From assembly GCA_900320245.1 (NCBI GenBank), contig ONRP01000010.1, positions 48,234-112,233 of the forward strand: DNA of 64,000 nucleotides, given 5' to 3'. Below, one piece after another: positions 8,665 to 17,593 of the stretch. Position 1 is the first letter of the stretch. Each line of letters begins with the position of its first letter. The translations under genes were made by a program, and so were the position numbers. A model generated the notes under the pieces. It saw only the letters and a program-made list of their open reading frames with translations. It did no database searches and was not told the origin of the DNA. The stretch comes from an uncultured Prevotellaceae bacterium (GTDB taxonomy: Bacteria > Bacteroidota > Bacteroidia > Bacteroidales > Muribaculaceae).

Positions 8665-9771
8665 ATGGACTGCAACAAGAACAATAACGACCCTAACCGG
8701 CTGATTACCGTCGCCATCCACACGTTTGACCGCGCAGTGGACCTCAAAAACACGCTCGAAGAAGAAGGCATCGAAGTGAAACTGCACAACGTCAACCTCG
8801 ACGAGAAGGTCCTCGGCTCGGGGGTGAGGGTGCGCATCCGTGAGCGTGACCTGCCACTGGCCCTGCAGATCATCGAATCGCCCGAAACCACTACCAGCGA
8901 CCAGCGATGTGTGCTGCTGCCCGTGGACTTCGGCAAGTACTCGCTCAAGTCGGTCAAACTGGGTATGGAATATGCCCGCCGCAGCCGTGGCCGCGTGGTG
9001 CTGCTGCACAGTTACATCAACGAGCGCCACACCATGTCGATGCCCTTTGGCAGCGACCGCTATGAAACGCCCGAAGACAATTTCAAGAGCATCAAGAAGA
9101 ACGCCAAAGAACAGATGGAGGAATTCCAGAAGATGCTGATGGAAAAAATCGCTGCCGGCGAGTTGCCCAAAGTAAAAATCGAGACGAAGGTGGCCGAGGG
9201 CATCCCCGAGGAGCAAATCCTCCACTATGCCCGCAAATATGACGTGTCGCTTATCGTGATGGGCACCAGCGGCACCAACCGCCGCCGTCAGAACCTTATC
9301 GGCAGTGTGGCCGGCGAGGTGATGGATGCCTGCAAATTCCCCATCTTCACCGTCCCCATCGGCATGCCCGACATCAGCTTGACCGACATCACCCATGTGG
9401 CGTTTTTCTCTAACCTCATCCAGCAGGACCTGCTGTCGTTCGACCGCTTTGCACGGCTGTTCAACATGCGCGGTGTGGAAGTAACCATCATCCCCGTGGT
9501 CGATAAGAAGGACCGCCGCCTGGTGGATCAGTCGCTGCAGCAACTGCTGCTGTACTGCCGTGACCACTATCCCGAGTGCACCTTCAAGACCAAGCGCATC
9601 GCTGCCAAGACCTTCATGGAGAGTTTTGCACAGTATGCCAAGGACGAGAACGTGCAACTCATCGCGGTGCCCAACAAGAAGTCGAGCATCTTCTCTCGTC
9701 TGTTCAATCCCAGCATCGCCCACCGCGTGCTGTTCCAGACCGACACCCCCATGCTCGTCGTCCCGGTATAG
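8665..9771 (+). CDS. Tandem universal stress protein with N-terminal DUF2007-like segment
   Basis: This 368-residue cytoplasmic protein starts with about 75 residues (LITVAIHTFDRAVDLKNTLE onwards) that resemble the signal-transducing DUF2007 fold. Two UspA-like domains follow, at about 88-232 and 235-368. The first carries an ATP-loop-like GTSG...RRRQNLIGSVAGEV pattern; the second has no clear nucleotide-binding glycines. It probably acts in stress adaptation and may bind ATP through domain one. It shares a transcript with the upstream DNA-binding gene. Confidence 0.85.
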   Translation: MDCNKNNNDPNRLITVAIHTFDRAVDLKNTLEEEGIEVKLHNVNLDEKVLGSGVRVRIRERDLPLALQIIESPETTTSDQRCVLLPVDFGKYSLKSVKLGMEYARRSRGRVVLLHSYINERHTMSMPFGSDRYETPEDNFKSIKKNAKEQMEEFQKMLMEKIAAGELPKVKIETKVAEGIPEEQILHYARKYDVSLIVMGTSGTNRRRQNLIGSVAGEVMDACKFPIFTVPIGMPDISLTDITHVAFFSNLIQQDLLSFDRFARLFNMRGVEVTIIPVVDKKDRRLVDQSLQQLLLYCRDHYPECTFKTKRIAAKTFMESFAQYAKDENVQLIAVPNKKSSIFSRLFNPSIAHRVLFQTDTPMLVVPV

Positions 9772-9801
9772 TTCCCCCAGACAACGATAACAACCCATAG
9801 C

Positions 9802-9844
9802 AAAAGGTTGACAACCCTCCCACAGGAGAGCATGTCAACCTTTT
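9802..9844. terminator. Bidirectional hairpin terminator
   Basis: AAAAGGTTGACA (9802-9813) pairs with TGTCAACCTTTT (9833-9844). The arms end in A- and T-runs, so the hairpin can serve the convergent genes on both sides. Confidence 0.85.
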
Positions 9845-9875
9845 GTCATGGTGTACTTGAAGCCCTTGTTACACC

Positions 9876-10175
9876 TTATTTGATAAAGGCGAGCAGGATA
9901 ACCCAACACAGGCCCAGCAGGGCAAACAGCGACGAGAACATATAAAGTTGGCGACGGATGAAACGGCGCTCTGGACGCTGGAAACTGCCGTGGGCAAACG
10001 TGAATGCAGCCATGAAAACCATGAAGTCATCCACATAACCAATGATGCCTTTACTATCAAAGTCGCCAGGCCAAACGACGTAGGCAATCGCTGCCAATAC
10101 CAGCAAAATACCGACCACTCGGCAAATCTTCATGCCAGTGCCCACTGGCTGTCTCTCTTTCTTCTCCATATCCAT
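9876..10175 (-). CDS. YkvA/DUF1232-like small membrane protein
   Basis: This 99-residue protein has two hydrophobic segments (about 15-35 and 75-97). Between them lies WPGDFDSKGIIGYVDDFMVF, which resembles the P-D...GYIDD block of DUF1232 (YkvA) proteins. The function of that family is unknown. It starts six bases after the DUF4143 ATPase stop, so the two are probably co-transcribed. Confidence 0.72.
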   Translation of the reverse strand: MDMEKKERQPVGTGMKICRVVGILLVLAAIAYVVWPGDFDSKGIIGYVDDFMVFMAAFTFAHGSFQRPERRFIRRQLYMFSSLFALLGLCWVILLAFIK

Positions 10176-10181
10176 AATTAT

Positions 10182-11351
10182 TTAGTTAATATCGTTTGAT
10201 TTGAAAATATTGCCCTGCCACAGTTGCTGTAGAAAATGAGCAGCAGGCATAACCTCCACATCGTGAAAGATGCGTGGCTGCACATCCAGCGAAACAATAA
10301 TCAGTCGGGCCGAGGGATGTTCCTCTTTGAAAGCCTTGAGCCCTCTCAGGTTCCTGGATTGTACTTCCTGGCTTGACTTAAACTCAATGGCCACCTGGGC
10401 ATCACCAAGAACAGCATCGACTTCATACCCAGTGTAAGTATGCCAATAGGACAACGCATTCACGATGTCATGATAACCCAAATAGGCGATGATTTCCTGC
10501 ATCAGCAAGTGCTCAAACGCGTGTCCGAAGTCCTCACTGCCGGGTTGCATCTTGCCTCGCTGGAGCAGGTAATTGGGCAATGCCACATCAAAATAGTAAA
10601 AGCGCGGTGCCTGATTGATTCTCCGCTTCACGGTTCGACAGAATGCAGGCACAATGTACCCGACAAGCGTTTGTCCCAGGATGTTAAAGTATTCCTTGAC
10701 GGTCTTGGCATCGACACCGCAATCCTGCGCCACATTTCTGTAATTGACCATTTCGCCATTGGTGAGGGCTGCCACCTCCATAAACCGCGTGAAAGACGGC
10801 AATCTTCGCACTAAGGCCTCGGCAGCAATCTCCTCTTTCAGATAAACCGAGATATAGGCCTGCAACCGCTTCTGGAGTTGACGGTCGCCAGGTGCCAGAT
10901 AATGGGTCGGCAACATGCCACGATTCACGGCTTTCACCAAGTCAAAGTCAGGTATCTCGGCACTGACTAACGGATAGAGCACATTCCTCACGGCACGTCC
11001 TCCAAGCGTGTTTACGCCCTTGCGCTTCAACTTACGAGCACTGGAACCGCTGAGGATGAAATGAATGTCCTTGCGTGTGATGAGCCAATGCACCTCGTTA
11101 AGTAATTCAGGAATCAACTGAATCTCATCGATAATCACGATTTCACCCGATTTGCAGTCCTGTAATTCCTGTCGCAACAGCGACGGGTTGCGACGCAGCC
11201 GCTCATAGGTGTCATTCTCCAACATGTCATAAAAACGGCTGTCAGGGAAGAGTGACAGCAGCAAAGTCGTCTTTCCCGTCTGGCGCGCTCCAAACAAGAA
11301 CACGCTGCCATATTGGACATCTTCAATCTTAAAGAATCGCTGTATCATCAT
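10182..11351 (-). CDS. AAA+ ATPase with DUF4143 domain
   Basis: I choose the first ATG of the pair at 11351/11348 (MMIQRFF). The 389-residue protein has a Walker A motif GARQTGKTT near residues 21-29 and a Walker B IVIIDEIQ near 70-77. A sensor-like LSGSSARKL follows, then a C-terminal DUF4143 domain with nuclease-fold-like residues (DAVLGDAQVAIEFKSSQEV). Such ATPases are common, poorly understood and often horizontally acquired. Its codon use is less GC-rich than its neighbours. Its promoter region has two dyads (see 11373-11461). Confidence 0.87.
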   Translation of the reverse strand: MMIQRFFKIEDVQYGSVFLFGARQTGKTTLLLSLFPDSRFYDMLENDTYERLRRNPSLLRQELQDCKSGEIVIIDEIQLIPELLNEVHWLITRKDIHFILSGSSARKLKRKGVNTLGGRAVRNVLYPLVSAEIPDFDLVKAVNRGMLPTHYLAPGDRQLQKRLQAYISVYLKEEIAAEALVRRLPSFTRFMEVAALTNGEMVNYRNVAQDCGVDAKTVKEYFNILGQTLVGYIVPAFCRTVKRRINQAPRFYYFDVALPNYLLQRGKMQPGSEDFGHAFEHLLMQEIIAYLGYHDIVNALSYWHTYTGYEVDAVLGDAQVAIEFKSSQEVQSRNLRGLKAFKEEHPSARLIIVSLDVQPRIFHDVEVMPAAHFLQQLWQGNIFKSNDIN

Positions 11352-11707
11352 TGCCAATTTTTTTGAAATTCGGGAGCACAACTCCGCATTTTCTTATAAA
11401 ATCAGGAGTACAACTCCGCATTTTCACGACAAAATTAGACACAAATCCCCAAATCTCCAAAAGAATTGACGTTTTTTCGATTTCTCATCATCTAACGAAG
11501 AAGACTTTTACCCTTGCGCATAGCGAAGCCATAGGCAATCAGCCCGCAAAACAACGCAAGTGTTTCCCGTTTAATTTTCCCCATGAAGTGGGGACCTTCA
11601 GGTCGATGTTAATAGTGATTGTGGTTTTGTCTTGTACCTAATAAAAAGCGATTATCGTACTTCCAAGGCTCATTTTTCTCAATTCGCCTAATTCGCATTG
11701 AAAGAAG
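11352..11707. other. Intergenic region with minus-strand promoter and dyads
   Basis: This 356-bp AT-rich gap separates tex from the DUF4143 gene. It holds the DUF4143 promoter with its paired dyads and a small CCCCA/TGGGG hairpin at 11579-11593. I saw no convincing small gene in it. Confidence 0.6.
11373..11461 (-). promoter_or_regulatory. Promoter with two direct-repeated dyads (DUF4143 gene)
   Basis: Read on the minus strand, TTTG (11461-11458) and TAATTTTG (11437-11430) are 20 bases apart, a good Bacteroidetes promoter. Just downstream are two copies of GGAGYACAACTCCGCATTTT (11405-11424 and 11373-11392), 32 bp apart. Each contains a GGAGT/ACTCC dyad, perfect in the promoter-proximal copy. 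The spacing of about three helical turns and the position at the transcript start suggest an operator pair. Confidence 0.65.
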
Positions 11708-13846
11708 TTATTTGGGTTGATCGACGCCACGCATCGACAGGGCGATGCGGCCACGGTCCATATCAATGCTGCTGACCACGACACGCACGTGCTGGTGCAC
11801 ATGGACTTGGCGGGCGGGTGGTAGTCCGCGCTGCGGCATCTGCGACACGTGCACGAGGCCGTCCTTGTGGATGCCCAGATCAACGAAGGCGCCGAACTGC
11901 GTCACGTTGGTGACGATGCCGTTCAACTCCATGCCCTCACGCAGGTCCTTGATGTCGTTGACACTGTCGTCAAACTCCCACACCTGCACCGTCGAGCGCG
12001 GGTCACGTCCGGGTTTCTCCAACTCGCTCATGATGTCGCGCAACGTGGGCTCGCCCACATCGCCGGAGAGATAACGACGGAAATCAATCTTGTCGCGCTG
12101 CGCCTTGTCCTTGATGAGGTCGGCAATGTTGCAGCCGCAGTCCTTGGCCATACGTTCCACCAGAGCATAGCGCTCGGGGTGAACGGCACTGTTGTCCAGC
12201 GGGTTATCGCTCTCGGGCACACGCAGGAAACCAGCCGCCTGCTCAAAGGTCTTGGGTCCCAGTTTGGGCACCTTCAGCAGTTGCTGGCGCGAGGTGAAAT
12301 GGCCGTTGGCGGCACGATAGTCCACGATATTCTGTGCCAAGGTGGGTCCCAGGCCGGCAATATAGGTGAGCAACTCCTTGGAAGCGGTATTGACGTTCAC
12401 ACCCACGCTGTTCACGCAACTCTGCACCGTGAAGTCCAGCGCCTCTTTGAGCCTCGTCTGGTCCACATCGTGCTGATACTGTCCCACACCGATGGACTTG
12501 GGGTCGATTTTGACCAACTCGGCCAGCGGGTCGAGCAAGCGGCGCCCGATAGACACGGCACCGCGCACGGTCACATCCTTGTCGGGGAACTCGTCACGGG
12601 CAATCTTGCTCGCACTGTAGATTGAAGCGCCGTTCTCGCTCACGACAAACACGTCGATGGGGCGGCGGTAGCGTATGCGTTTCAGGAAGCGCTCGGTCTC
12701 ACGGCTCGCTGTGCCGTTGCCCAGGGCGATGGCATCGATTTTATAGGCCTCGGTGAGCGAGTGTATCTTCTTGGTAGCGCCCTCGATATCGTTATGGGGG
12801 GCGGTGGGATAGATGACATCGTTGTACAGGAGGTTGCCCTGCTCATCAAGGCACACCACCTTGCAACCCGTGCGGAAGCCCGGGTCAACGGCCAGCACAC
12901 GCTTGCGGCCCAACGGCGGCGCAAACAGCAGTTGGCGCACGTTCTGGGCGAAGGTCTCGATGGCCTCGTCATCGGCCTTCTGCTTGGCAGCCGATGCGAA
13001 CTCGGTCTCTATCGAGGGCTTGATGAGTCGCTTGAAACTGTCCTCAGCGGCCTCATCGACCAGTTGCGATGCCTCGCCGTTGCCCTTGACCACGATGCGT
13101 GCGATATTGTCGAGCGTGCGGTCGTCGTTGATTTCGATGCCCACCTTCAGGAATCCCTCCTTCTCGCCGCGGCGGATGGCCAGCAACTGGTGGGACGAGA
13201 CACGCTTGAGCGGCATCGAATAGTCGTAATAGTTCTCATAGTTGCGCCCCTCGATCTCCTTGCCCTTGACGAAATGGGACACCAAGCGCGCGTCATACTT
13301 GAAACCGCGCCTGACGGCATTGCGCACCGCCTCGTTCTCGCTCACCCACTCGGCAATGATATCCTGTGCCCCGGCAATGGCGGCATCGGCATCGGGCACC
13401 TTGTCACCGTCGACAAACTGGCGCGCACGCTCCTCGATATTGCCGCCGCGCTGCGACATGATAATCTTGGCCAGCGGTTCCAGGCCCAACTGGCGGGCGG
13501 CCTCGGCGCGGGTCTTGCGCTTGGGCTTGTAGGGCAGGTAGATATCTTCAAGCGTGTTGGCATCCCAGCAGTTGTTGATGCGGTCAGCCAGTTCGGGCGT
13601 GAGTTTATCCTGTGCCTCGATGCTCTTGAGGATAGTGGCACGACGCTTCTCCAGTTCGCGGTAGTAGCGCAGGCGCTGGTCGATGGACTGGATGGAGAAG
13701 TCGTCGAGGTTGCCGGTCACCTCCTTACGGTAGCGGCTGATGAAAGGGATAGTCGCACCATCATCGAGCAGGCTGACGGTACCGGCCACCTGATTGATGG
13801 GGATATTGAGTTCTTGGGATATGAGCGTCGAGAGTTGCGTTGCCAT
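11708..13846 (-). CDS. tex: Tex-family S1 RNA-binding protein
   Basis: This 712-residue protein has the full Tex architecture: an N-terminal helical region (GATIPFISRYRKEVTG), a YqgF/RNase H-like domain beginning VLAVDPGFRTGCK, helix-hairpin-helix motifs (VNTASKELLTYIAGLGP) and a C-terminal S1 domain (GMELNGIVTNVTQFGAFVDL). Tex proteins bind nucleic acid and affect transcription and ribosome-linked processes. The gene lies downstream of the metallophosphoesterase on the same strand and may be read from the promoter at 16374-16405. Heptads and three TCTAGA sites lie just upstream. Confidence 0.95.
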   Translation of the reverse strand: MATQLSTLISQELNIPINQVAGTVSLLDDGATIPFISRYRKEVTGNLDDFSIQSIDQRLRYYRELEKRRATILKSIEAQDKLTPELADRINNCWDANTLEDIYLPYKPKRKTRAEAARQLGLEPLAKIIMSQRGGNIEERARQFVDGDKVPDADAAIAGAQDIIAEWVSENEAVRNAVRRGFKYDARLVSHFVKGKEIEGRNYENYYDYSMPLKRVSSHQLLAIRRGEKEGFLKVGIEINDDRTLDNIARIVVKGNGEASQLVDEAAEDSFKRLIKPSIETEFASAAKQKADDEAIETFAQNVRQLLFAPPLGRKRVLAVDPGFRTGCKVVCLDEQGNLLYNDVIYPTAPHNDIEGATKKIHSLTEAYKIDAIALGNGTASRETERFLKRIRYRRPIDVFVVSENGASIYSASKIARDEFPDKDVTVRGAVSIGRRLLDPLAELVKIDPKSIGVGQYQHDVDQTRLKEALDFTVQSCVNSVGVNVNTASKELLTYIAGLGPTLAQNIVDYRAANGHFTSRQQLLKVPKLGPKTFEQAAGFLRVPESDNPLDNSAVHPERYALVERMAKDCGCNIADLIKDKAQRDKIDFRRYLSGDVGEPTLRDIMSELEKPGRDPRSTVQVWEFDDSVNDIKDLREGMELNGIVTNVTQFGAFVDLGIHKDGLVHVSQMPQRGLPPARQVHVHQHVRVVVSSIDMDRGRIALSMRGVDQPK

Positions 13847-13853
13847 TGTAATT

Positions 13854-13928
13854 TGAGTTAGGAGTTAGATGTGAGGAGTTAGGAGTTAGGAGTTAGGAGT
13901 TATTTCTAGATATTCTAGACAATCTAGA
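13854..13928. repeat. GTTAGGA heptads plus three TCTAGA palindromes
   Basis: The spacer upstream of tex holds about six GTTAGGA/GTTAGAT units (13854-13903). Three TCTAGA palindromes at 13905, 13914 and 13923 follow at an exact 9-bp period. Confidence 0.8.
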
Positions 13929-13939
13929 TTAACTGGAAA

Positions 13940-15124
13940 CTAGGGACTGGAAACCTTTTTCTTGAGCGTGATGACAGTGATTTCGGGCGTGGCGCCGATG
14001 CGCATGGGCGGGCCGACCATACCCGTGCCGATGTTGACATAGAGCCAGCGGTCGCCTTCGTTGTAGGCCCCACCCCACTCGGGATAATGCCACGAGGCCG
14101 GCGACCAGCGCCAATTGCCCAGCGTGAGCATAATCTGCCAGGCATGTGTGTGCCCCGCGAGCATCAAGTCGATGTTGCTGTTGGTCAGCGTGTTGGCACG
14201 CCAGGCATAGGGGTTGTGCTGCAACTGTATCTTGAAATTGCCGTCTTTCAGTCCGCTATAGGCCTTGACCAGGCTGCCGCGTTTCTCCCCCACCCTGTCG
14301 CCGTAGTTCTCGGTGCCGATAAGCACTATCTGGGCGCTATCGCGCTTGATGAGGACATAATCGTCGTTGAGCAGCCGCCAGCCGATGCCGGTCTGCAGGT
14401 CGCACAGGGCCTTGCGGTCGGCCACTTTGTCGTTTTCATCATCCCACTTCACATAATTGTCATAGTCGTGGTTGCCCAGCACCGAGAAGACGCCATCGGG
14501 GGCATGCAGCCTCGACAGGATTTCACGGTAGGGCTCGGCCTCGTTGGTCTCGCGGCTCACCAGGTCGCCCGTGAAACAGATCATGTCAGGATGCAGGCTG
14601 TTGATGGTGTTGATCTGGTTCTCGACGATGGCGGTGTGGCCGTTGTAGGTGCCCAGATGGGCATCGCTCCACTGCACGATGCGGTAGCCGTCGAAGGCGT
14701 CGGGCAAGCGGTCGAACTCCAACTCCACCTCACGCACCTCGAGCGTCGAGGGCGTGATGAGGGCGCCCCACCACATCACACCGAACACCAGGGCCGCCAC
14801 AGCGAAGGCGCATCCCGCGGCCCAGCGGCGCTTGAACCACCGCCCAATGCCATAGACCACCATACCCAATGCCTTGGGTACAATGATGGCAAAGAAGGTG
14901 TAAAGCATGTACTGGCAGGTGACGAACGTGCTGTTGGTGGTCGTTGCACGCGACATCGGCAACAGGCCGATAGAGATGACCAAGCCCGCCGACAGCAGCG
15001 CCAGCAGCACATTGAACCACATGGCCCAACGGTAGCCCCGACGCTTCAGACGCCGGCTGATGAAGACATCCATGGCGATGCACACCAGCGCCATGATGAT
15101 GAGCCCGACCCAGTTGACTTTCAT
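13940..15124 (-). CDS. Membrane-anchored metallophosphoesterase
   Basis: This 394-residue protein has four N-terminal membrane helices (to about residue 125). A calcineurin-like phosphoesterase domain follows with SDAHLG near 147-152, TGDLVS near 182, GNHDYDN near 216 and AGHTHAW near 324. All metal-binding motifs look intact. Homologues of the YkuE/LpxH-like groups act on the outer face of the membrane, sometimes on lipids. The start overlaps the acyltransferase stop (TAATG), so the two are coupled and a role in envelope lipid turnover is plausible. Confidence 0.9.
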   Translation of the reverse strand: MKVNWVGLIIMALVCIAMDVFISRRLKRRGYRWAMWFNVLLALLSAGLVISIGLLPMSRATTTNSTFVTCQYMLYTFFAIIVPKALGMVVYGIGRWFKRRWAAGCAFAVAALVFGVMWWGALITPSTLEVREVELEFDRLPDAFDGYRIVQWSDAHLGTYNGHTAIVENQINTINSLHPDMICFTGDLVSRETNEAEPYREILSRLHAPDGVFSVLGNHDYDNYVKWDDENDKVADRKALCDLQTGIGWRLLNDDYVLIKRDSAQIVLIGTENYGDRVGEKRGSLVKAYSGLKDGNFKIQLQHNPYAWRANTLTNSNIDLMLAGHTHAWQIMLTLGNWRWSPASWHYPEWGGAYNEGDRWLYVNIGTGMVGPPMRIGATPEITVITLKKKVSSP

Positions 15125-16305
15125 TACTTGGTGGCTTCCAAATAGTTGGAGAGCGGGTTGCTGTACATCTGCAACATCTTGTTGTACATGTAGAAGCGGT
15201 CGGCCTCGCTCAGTTTCAAGCCCTCGGTCTTGTCAATCTGTGCTGAGAGATACTGCTCGAAGGCCTCACGATCCTCGGGGGTGTACTGATCGGCAAAATG
15301 CTTGTCGTCGAACAGGATGTCGTGAGCGATGTAGTTGGTCTTGAAGATTTTGTAATTCTGGTGGATGGCATGGTCGATGATGGCGCACACGCGGGCCACC
15401 TCGAGGAATTTGTCCAGACCCTCGGGAATCTTGTCGAGTTCCTCGTTGATGCACGGCGTGAAGGCATAGTGCACCTCGCCCTTGTGGCCGGTGATGCCCG
15501 TCTTCATGCTGGTCAGGTCATCGTCAGGATCCTTGCGCCAGTTGGGGTTCTTGCTCTTGCACAGGAATTCCTTGGCCTTGAGGTAATCGTTGGGGTCATA
15601 CTCGTAACTGATCGAGATAGGAGCGATGTTCAGTTCCTTGAGGCTCTCGATGAAGGGCTTGTCGCGGTTGCCGTAGGCCAGCATCTTGATCAGGCTCTCC
15701 TGCGTGCGGTCGTTGCTGTCCTTGCAACGGCCCTCGCGTTGGGCAATCCACAACGAGGCGCGCTTCTGCTCCAGGGCAAAGTGCATGTAACCCGACAGTT
15801 GCACGGCAGCGGCCAGCGTCTGGATGCGACCCAGGTTGCGCTTCACCAGGAAACTCTTGTTCAGGCGCACCAGTTTGGTAATCCAGTCATAGATGAGCAG
15901 GTTGTTGCCAATGGCGATTTCGCACGTGTCGCGTCCGCCCTTGAGCAGCAGGTAACTCAACTGTGCCGAGTCCAGCACGATGTCGCGGTGGTTAGTCACG
16001 AAGGTGTAAGGCATCTCCTTGTCCAGGTTCTCGGCACCGCTAGTGGTGAGGGTGGTTCCTGTCTTGGCCATCATGCCTTCCATCAGCGGCCTCATCACCT
16101 TGACCTGGAACTCATGCTTGGACTTCAGTCCCAGCAACACGTTCTTCAACTGCGAGTACTTGTAGTTGGGTAGCACCATGCTCACAATTTTCTGGAAACC
16201 AGGCTCTTGGACCAGGATAGTCATTGCTGTCTGGAAGTCCTTGTCAGGAATCGGACAGATGTCCTGATACTCCATCGGAATGGGTATGTTCTCGTTCTCT
16301 AACAT
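15124..16305 (-). CDS. Glycerol-phosphate-type acyltransferase
   Basis: This 393-residue protein has the PlsB/PlsC-like HX4D motif in NHRDIVLD (about residues 103-110) and a second substrate motif, REGRCKDSND (about 190-199). No clear signal peptide is present. The distant family usually transfers an acyl chain from acyl-ACP or acyl-CoA to a lipid precursor at the membrane. It heads a probable operon with the metallophosphoesterase and tex. Confidence 0.82.
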   Translation of the reverse strand: MLENENIPIPMEYQDICPIPDKDFQTAMTILVQEPGFQKIVSMVLPNYKYSQLKNVLLGLKSKHEFQVKVMRPLMEGMMAKTGTTLTTSGAENLDKEMPYTFVTNHRDIVLDSAQLSYLLLKGGRDTCEIAIGNNLLIYDWITKLVRLNKSFLVKRNLGRIQTLAAAVQLSGYMHFALEQKRASLWIAQREGRCKDSNDRTQESLIKMLAYGNRDKPFIESLKELNIAPISISYEYDPNDYLKAKEFLCKSKNPNWRKDPDDDLTSMKTGITGHKGEVHYAFTPCINEELDKIPEGLDKFLEVARVCAIIDHAIHQNYKIFKTNYIAHDILFDDKHFADQYTPEDREAFEQYLSAQIDKTEGLKLSEADRFYMYNKMLQMYSNPLSNYLEATK

Positions 16306-16373
16306 AGCGATTTGAGTGATTTTATGGAGACGCGTTTCCGCCCCTCATTGTTCGTTCATTATTCTTTAACCTA

Positions 16374-16405
16374 CAAAATTAGTGCAAAGTGAGTGAAATG
16401 CCAAA
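16374..16405 (-). promoter_or_regulatory. Bacteroidetes-type promoter (acyltransferase operon)
   Basis: On the minus strand TTTG (16405-16402) precedes TAATTTTG (16381-16374) by 20 bases. The -33 box falls inside the first unit of a two-copy repeat. Confidence 0.75.
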
Positions 16406-16570
16406 TTTATTTGAGCATTTCCGAACTGCAGCCTAATTTCGACGACGTAGACGTCAACGATACTGCAAGGCGAACACAATGCCAAACAAAAAATCATTTT
16501 TTTGATTGAGCATTGTTGAGCCGCAGCCTATCTTCGAGGGCGAAGCCCTCAACATGAGTGCAAGTCTGAG
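16383..16570. repeat. Two-copy hairpin repeat in a promoter region
   Basis: Two units of about 81 and 95 bp (16383-16463, 16464-16558) and the start of a third share the order TGCAA, AATGCCAAA, GAGCATT, GCAGCCTA. Each ends in a 15-nt hairpin: GACGACGTAGACGTC (16441-16455) and GAGGGCGAAGCCCTC (16536-16550). The stems differ in sequence but both pair. Similar elements are, as I recall, common before genes in Bacteroidales. Confidence 0.75.
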
Positions 16571-16663
16571 GAAAGTTTTAATGAGAAATAAAAGAGAACA
16601 AAAAATTAATGTTTAGCAAAAAAATGCCTACCTTTGTGCAAACTCATAAAAAAACTATTTGTT

Positions 16664-17146
16664 ATGAAGAAAATATTGATGATTTCACTGATGGCTTTGA
16701 CGGTTAGCCTCAGTGCGGCTGCGGCCGACTTTAAAACCTTCGAGAACGAGAAATTCACCATCAACTACCCTGCCGACTGGGAGGTGTCCTATTATGGTGA
16801 TGAATGGGTGAACATAACGACTGAAGATGATGAGATCCGTTTCGATGTCTCTTACAATGATGAGGGCCCGATGAAAAATCAGTTGCAGATGGCCGCTGAC
16901 AATTGGGAGTACATGAAAAAGAGCGACGGATATCAGGTAGACCAGAAACTGGTGAAAGACGACTATGCACTCGTTCGTTCGATCGAGACCGACGAGGACG
17001 ACGGCACGCAAACCGTAGTCGTGTGGTTCCTGATGATCACCGAGGAGCCGCAATGTTTCTCGGGATCCATCCAGAGCCCGATAGAGCGCGCCAACGAAGC
17101 CATCGACATCTTGGTCGAGATGCTCGCTACCCTTTCCCAAAAATAA
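16664..17146 (+). CDS. Small secreted protein, unknown function
   Basis: The start at 16664 gives a 160-residue protein with a standard signal peptide (MKKILM, hydrophobic core, cleavage after SAAAA). The mature part (FKTFENEKFTINYPADWEV onwards) resembles small secreted PsbP/Mog1-like alpha-beta domains, but I cannot assign it. A TACCTTTG -7 element lies at 16629-16636 and a strong terminator follows. It stands alone as a single-gene transcript. Confidence 0.72.
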   Translation: MKKILMISLMALTVSLSAAAADFKTFENEKFTINYPADWEVSYYGDEWVNITTEDDEIRFDVSYNDEGPMKNQLQMAADNWEYMKKSDGYQVDQKLVKDDYALVRSIETDEDDGTQTVVVWFLMITEEPQCFSGSIQSPIERANEAIDILVEMLATLSQK

Positions 17147-17170
17147 CAAAGTGTACCATAAAATCATTGA

Positions 17171-17210
17171 CCGGCATCAGACTGAACGATAGTCTGATGC
17201 CGGTCTTTGT
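17171..17210 (+). terminator. Rho-independent terminator
   Basis: CCGGCATCAGACT (17171-17183) pairs perfectly with AGTCTGATGCCGG (17191-17203) and is followed by TCTTTGTT. It ends the transcript of the small secreted protein. Confidence 0.9.
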
Positions 17211-17264
17211 TATGGACAGGGGCCAGTACAGGAATCAGGGCAAGACCACGATACCATCGGCCCT

Positions 17265-17501
17265 CTTGCGTCTGTAACTATTCAGCCAAAACACCCGTCA
17301 CCAGATATCACGCTAAGTCGCAAAGACGCTAAGTTTTTTGAATTTCAGACAATTATCATAGTCCCGACAGGGAAACTTTTTGATGGATTGAAGCATTTCA
17401 TTTCGTCTGACATATCAAAAACAAATTACGTAACGTATTAAATATAAAACTCTTAGCGCCTTAGCGTGAGGAAAATGGCTGAACAGTTACCTTGCGTGTC
17501 T
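17265..17501. mobile_element. MITE-like element, 217 bp, with possible 9-bp target duplication
   Basis: The element spans 17274-17490. Its ends are GTAACTATTCAGCCA and the complement of GTAACTGTTCAGCCA, a 15-bp terminal inverted repeat with one mismatch. Further in, TCACGCTAAG and GCTAAG blocks are repeated in inverted order at both ends (17308-17333 and 17452-17469). Directly outside lie CTTGCGTCT (17265-17273) and CTTGCGTGT (17491-17499), matching at eight of nine bases. There is no ORF inside. I infer a non-autonomous transposable element. The parent transposase is not in the window. Confidence 0.7.
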
Positions 17502-17593
17502 CATACCGTTAAAAATATCAAAAAACCGGGGTTTCTTGTTCAAAAAACGGGGGTTGGTGTGTTATATAGATGTCAACACGTTGATAACAATTA

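Noticed and set aside
12761..13861. 366-codon plus-strand frame inside tex
   Set aside because: It is antisense to a full-length Tex protein with all domains intact.
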